Shown: piece by piece, positions 61,738 through 64,000 of the stretch
Layout of the letters: each line of letters starts with the position of its first letter
How positions within the stretch are numbered: position 1 is the first letter of the stretch
Translations under genes and position numbers: made by a program
The notes under the pieces: model-generated
The model's input: only the letters and a program-made list of their open reading frames with translations
Told to the model about the DNA's origin: nothing
The model's database searches: none
Source: Acidimicrobiia bacterium
GTDB lineage: Bacteria > Acidobacteriota > Vicinamibacteria > Vicinamibacterales > CAVVIG01
DNA: 64,000 bases
Assembly: GCA_016871175.1 (NCBI GenBank)
Contig: VFZL01000020.1
Coordinates: 1 to 64,000 of the forward strand
Reading direction: 5' to 3'

Positions 61738-62313
61738 ATGCGCGGCTCGCGTCGTCGGGTTTCGGTTTCTCTGGCCGTGGCGGCCGTGAGCGTCGCGCTC
61801 GTTGGTCCGGTCGCTCGGACCTCTGTGTCCGCGAAGACCGCGCAGATCAAACCGCTCGATGTGATTTACGTCCCCACGCCGCACAACATCGTGGCCAAGA
61901 TGCTCACTATGGCCCAAGTGGGGCCGAGTGACGTTGTGTATGACCTCGGGTCAGGCGACGGCCGGATCGTGATCGCCGCGGTCAAGGAGTTCGGCGCCAG
62001 ACGCGCCGTCGGCTATGAGCTGGATCCGGTGAGGCTCAAGGAAGCCAACGAGAACGCCCGGGCGGCGAAGATCATCGACAAGGTGCAGTTCGTCTCAGGT
62101 GATCTCTTCGAGGCCGACCTCTCGGAGGCAACCGTCATCACCACCTATCTGCTCCCTGTGCTGAACGAGCGGCTGGTGCCGAAATTCCGCAAGCTGAAGG
62201 CAGGTACGCGCATCGTGACACACAACTACGACCTGACCGACGATTGGAAACCCGTGCAGCGCGAAGTGCTCGACGGGCACTCGGTGTACTTCTTCCGCGT
62301 ACCAGGGCGCTGA
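61738..62313 (+). CDS. Exported SAM methyltransferase-like protein, short paralogue
   Basis: 191 residues from the ATG at 61738 (GGGGGAAG before it). The signal-like start RRVSVSLAVAAVSVALVGPV is followed by the same arrangement as the gene at 1021: DVIYVPTPHNIVAKMLTMAQ, motif I DLGSGDGRIVIAAVKEFG, motif II GYELDPVRLKEA, then FVSGDLFEADLSEATVITTY and LLPVLNERLVPKFRKLKAGT. It lacks the beta C-terminal domain of that paralogue. Substrate unknown; lies 58 bases after the M1 peptidase. Confidence 0.82.
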   Translation: MRGSRRRVSVSLAVAAVSVALVGPVARTSVSAKTAQIKPLDVIYVPTPHNIVAKMLTMAQVGPSDVVYDLGSGDGRIVIAAVKEFGARRAVGYELDPVRLKEANENARAAKIIDKVQFVSGDLFEADLSEATVITTYLLPVLNERLVPKFRKLKAGTRIVTHNYDLTDDWKPVQREVLDGHSVYFFRVPGR

Positions 62314-62456
62314 TCGACATGGCGGGCACGCGGGACGTCTGGAGCGACTAACGCACGGCCATCACAGATGATCCGGCAGCGGCTGCCTCGGGTGGTCGAC
62401 TCTGGGAGCTGTGGCTCACATCCGCGTGCCATCGACCGCCTGGAGAACGGCTGGAC
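62314..62456. other. Convergent intergenic gap
   Basis: 143 bases between convergent stops. No gene or strong terminator is seen. Confidence 0.45.
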
Positions 62457-63170
62457 CTAGCGTGCTTGCCAGCGATCTGTCACCCAGCGCACCCCGCGTT
62501 GCAGTGAGGGCACGTAACCGCCCATGCTGAAGTGCGGAAGGTCGTCGAGCGGCTCGAACTTCACCGGCTTGCCCAGCTGCTCCAATGCCTTGGCGTTCTT
62601 CTCCGCCGGTGCGAATGGCACCACCGAGTCAGCTCGGCTGTGAATCACGTATGTCGGCATCGTGGCGAGCTTCTCGGTCGGCTCGCCGCCGATTGACGCG
62701 GCCATGGGGATCGCGGCCGTAAAGAAGTCCGGATGCCGCGACGCGAAGTACCACGTGCCACGCCCACCCATGCTGAACCCCACGACGAGCACACGCCGAC
62801 GGTCGATCTTGTGCTCTTGCATGACCGTTTCGAGGAGCTTCATGACGGCTTGGTCGGCGCCCTCCTCGGCCCACCGGGGGGTGGGACAGTCAGGCGCCAC
62901 GACGATCGCGTTGAGGCTGGCGATGCCCGGCTGCACGATCGTCCGAGCGAACCACGTCCCATAACCGGCGGTGCGCTGACCACCAGGGTGAAGTGCCAGG
63001 ACCAGCGGTCGCGGGGTGTCTTTCACTTCGTCGTTCCGCGGAATCGAGATCCCGTAGGTCATCAGCGTGCCGTCGGCCAGCGGTAACTCCGCCTCGCGAT
63101 AGCTCGCGGTCTGCGCGTGCGCGTTCAGAGACGAAAGCAGAGCGGTCATGCCAAGAAGAAACGCACGCAT
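62457..63170 (-). CDS. Exported alpha/beta hydrolase (esterase or depolymerase type)
   Basis: 237 residues. Signal peptide (FLLGMTALLSSLNAHA), then an alpha/beta hydrolase fold with LVLALHPGGQRTAGYGTWFA, nucleophile VLVVGFSMGGRGTWYFASRH (GxSxG), the acid in YVIHSRADSVVPFAPAEK and the His in DLPHFSMGGYVPSL. Small compared with most esterases; similar to PHB-depolymerase-like or acyl-peptide hydrolase domains. Convergent with the methyltransferase-like gene; 143 bases between stops. Confidence 0.85.
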   Translation of the reverse strand: MRAFLLGMTALLSSLNAHAQTASYREAELPLADGTLMTYGISIPRNDEVKDTPRPLVLALHPGGQRTAGYGTWFARTIVQPGIASLNAIVVAPDCPTPRWAEEGADQAVMKLLETVMQEHKIDRRRVLVVGFSMGGRGTWYFASRHPDFFTAAIPMAASIGGEPTEKLATMPTYVIHSRADSVVPFAPAEKNAKALEQLGKPVKFEPLDDLPHFSMGGYVPSLQRGVRWVTDRWQAR

Positions 63171-63269
63171 CGTGTGACCCCCTAAGACAGTATCCCTTGT
63201 GCGCCGGCGACTATCGGGACACGAGCCGCCAGCGACGGAGCCGGCGGTTTGGGGTAGAGCCCGATGACC

Positions 63270-64000
63270 CTAGAACCGCGAGCTCCGAATCCAGTGATCG
63301 GCCCTCGACCAGCTCTTCTCGAAGTCTCGATCGACCTCGACGTCGGTCTTCCCCTGTGCGGCGAGCGACTGTTTGAGGCCGTACAGCGACCAGCCATTGT
63401 GCGGATGGCGCTTCAGTGACTCGCGATACGTCGTTTCGGCATCCGCCGGTCGCTTGGCTTCCAGTTGCGCCGCGCCCAGCCAGTGCCGGACCGCGAATGG
63501 GAGCGCCTCCGGTTCGTCGTAGATCAAGGTATCTTGAATCTCGGCACCCTTCCGCAACACGGCGATCGCGCCGTCGAGATCGCCTTCGGTGCGCTTGATC
63601 TCCCCCTCGAGGATCGAGCCGACGATGCCGAGCAGGTTCTTGCCGGTGTTGACGCGAAAGCTGGACTTCGTGCTTTCAGCGACCTTCTGGACGCGTGCGA
63701 GGTACACCTTCGCGAAGTCCGGGTCCCCCTGTTTCAGGTGCGCGTAGCCCTGCGCGAAATCCCAGAAGCCGCCCGTCACCTCGTTCTTGGGCCGACTGGT
63801 GACCTGGAGGACCTCATCGAAGCGGCCGAATCGCAGAAGCGTCAGTACGTGATAGAAGCTCTCGCCCGTCAGCTTCGCGTAGTCTTTGCCAGCCTGAATG
63901 GCGACCGCGCCCTGCCCATCCATGGCGGCCGCGTACAGCAGCATGTGAAGGTTGTGCTCAGGGTAGATCGCAAAACCCTCGCCGACGGCGGCCTTCTGGT
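63270..64000 (-). CDS. TPR-repeat protein, partial (continues beyond the window)
   Basis: The open frame runs on the minus strand from 63270 to the window end, with internal Met at 63944; codons upstream (FAIYPEHNLHMLLYAAAM) show that the 5' end lies outside. Tetratricopeptide patterns recur: GQGAVAIQAGKDYAKLTGES, YAHLKQGDPDFAKVYLARVQ, EGDLDGAIAVLRKGAEIQDT and RPADAETTYRESLKRHPHNG. Likely a protein-interaction scaffold; about 243 residues are seen. Function cannot be told. Confidence 0.8.
   Translation of the reverse strand, partial: QKAAVGEGFAIYPEHNLHMLLYAAAMDGQGAVAIQAGKDYAKLTGESFYHVLTLLRFGRFDEVLQVTSRPKNEVTGGFWDFAQGYAHLKQGDPDFAKVYLARVQKVAESTKSSFRVNTGKNLLGIVGSILEGEIKRTEGDLDGAIAVLRKGAEIQDTLIYDEPEALPFAVRHWLGAAQLEAKRPADAETTYRESLKRHPHNGWSLYGLKQSLAAQGKTDVEVDRDFEKSWSRADHWIRSSRF

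Noticed and set aside
1-64000. CRISPR arrays, phage cassettes, rRNA genes, riboswitches or replication origins
   Set aside because: I looked for regular spaced repeats, integrases, capsid or defence genes and known RNA motifs and saw none I could support beyond the features listed.

Overview
The window is GC-rich (roughly 63-65% by eye) and almost fully coding. It looks like chromosome of an Acidobacteriota member, most likely Vicinamibacteria or a relative. The grounds are a hybrid type IV pilus/type II secretion operon with a cohesin-type module on its secretin, an Oar-like TonB-dependent receptor with a carboxypeptidase-regulatory N-terminus, PQQ and GMC dehydrogenases, and exported methyltransferase-like proteins. 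This placement is inferred from gene content; no rRNA or marker phylogeny was available.

Layout. 1-1020: an IS21-type transposase remnant abuts a 5'-truncated tandem-repeat/M23 peptidase. 1021-1839: exported SAM methyltransferase-like protein. 1926-11104 (minus): a nine-gene pilus/secretion operon in transcription order gspF-gspE-pilM-pilN-pilO-pilP-gspD-pseudopilin-gspG, with a frameshift separating the secretin from its cohesin module. 11105-16823: a decayed accessory stretch holding an IS1380 transposase remnant, a TonB receptor frameshifted at a C7 tract, a split RodZ-like gene, a SnoaL-like ORF and a low-GC HIRAN protein truncated beside tRNA-Lys. 17137-20081: DUF4399 lipoprotein, cupredoxin-like lipoprotein, SYLF protein and NadR-like kinase. 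20030-26747: pnuC, PQQ dehydrogenase, GMC oxidoreductase, gluconate dehydrogenase subunit 3 and a divergent aldehyde dehydrogenase. 26834-31421: tannase/feruloyl esterase, SGNH hydrolase and acyl-CoA ligase. 31573-37779: a MoxR/DUF58/VWA (Bat-like) operon, followed closely by 37801-43403, an AttEFGH-like ABC exporter with a CrtC/AttH-type protein. 43483-49676 (minus): a leader peptide and attenuator, then pheA-ilvB-ilvN-ilvC-sigma54 regulator. 49875-53825: alpha/beta hydrolase and small hypothetical proteins. 53822-57578: MacA-like adaptor and two MacB-like permeases with no ATPase. 57650-62313: NfeD, stomatin, M1 peptidase and a second exported methyltransferase. 62457-64000: alpha/beta hydrolase and a TPR protein that runs off the window.

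The strongest new signal is upstream of pheA-ilvBNC. A near-consensus sigma70 promoter (TTGACA-N17-TGTAAT) drives an unlisted 42-residue reading frame rich in valine codons. It is followed by three mutually exclusive RNA pairings: a pause hairpin, an antiterminator, and a terminator with a U tract. This is a textbook branched-chain amino acid attenuator, but the first gene behind it is prephenate dehydratase, so valine supply would control phenylalanine synthesis as well as the ilv genes.

Three independent frameshifts (gspD, TonB receptor, RodZ-like gene) may reflect real decay, phase variation or assembly error. They need read-level checking.
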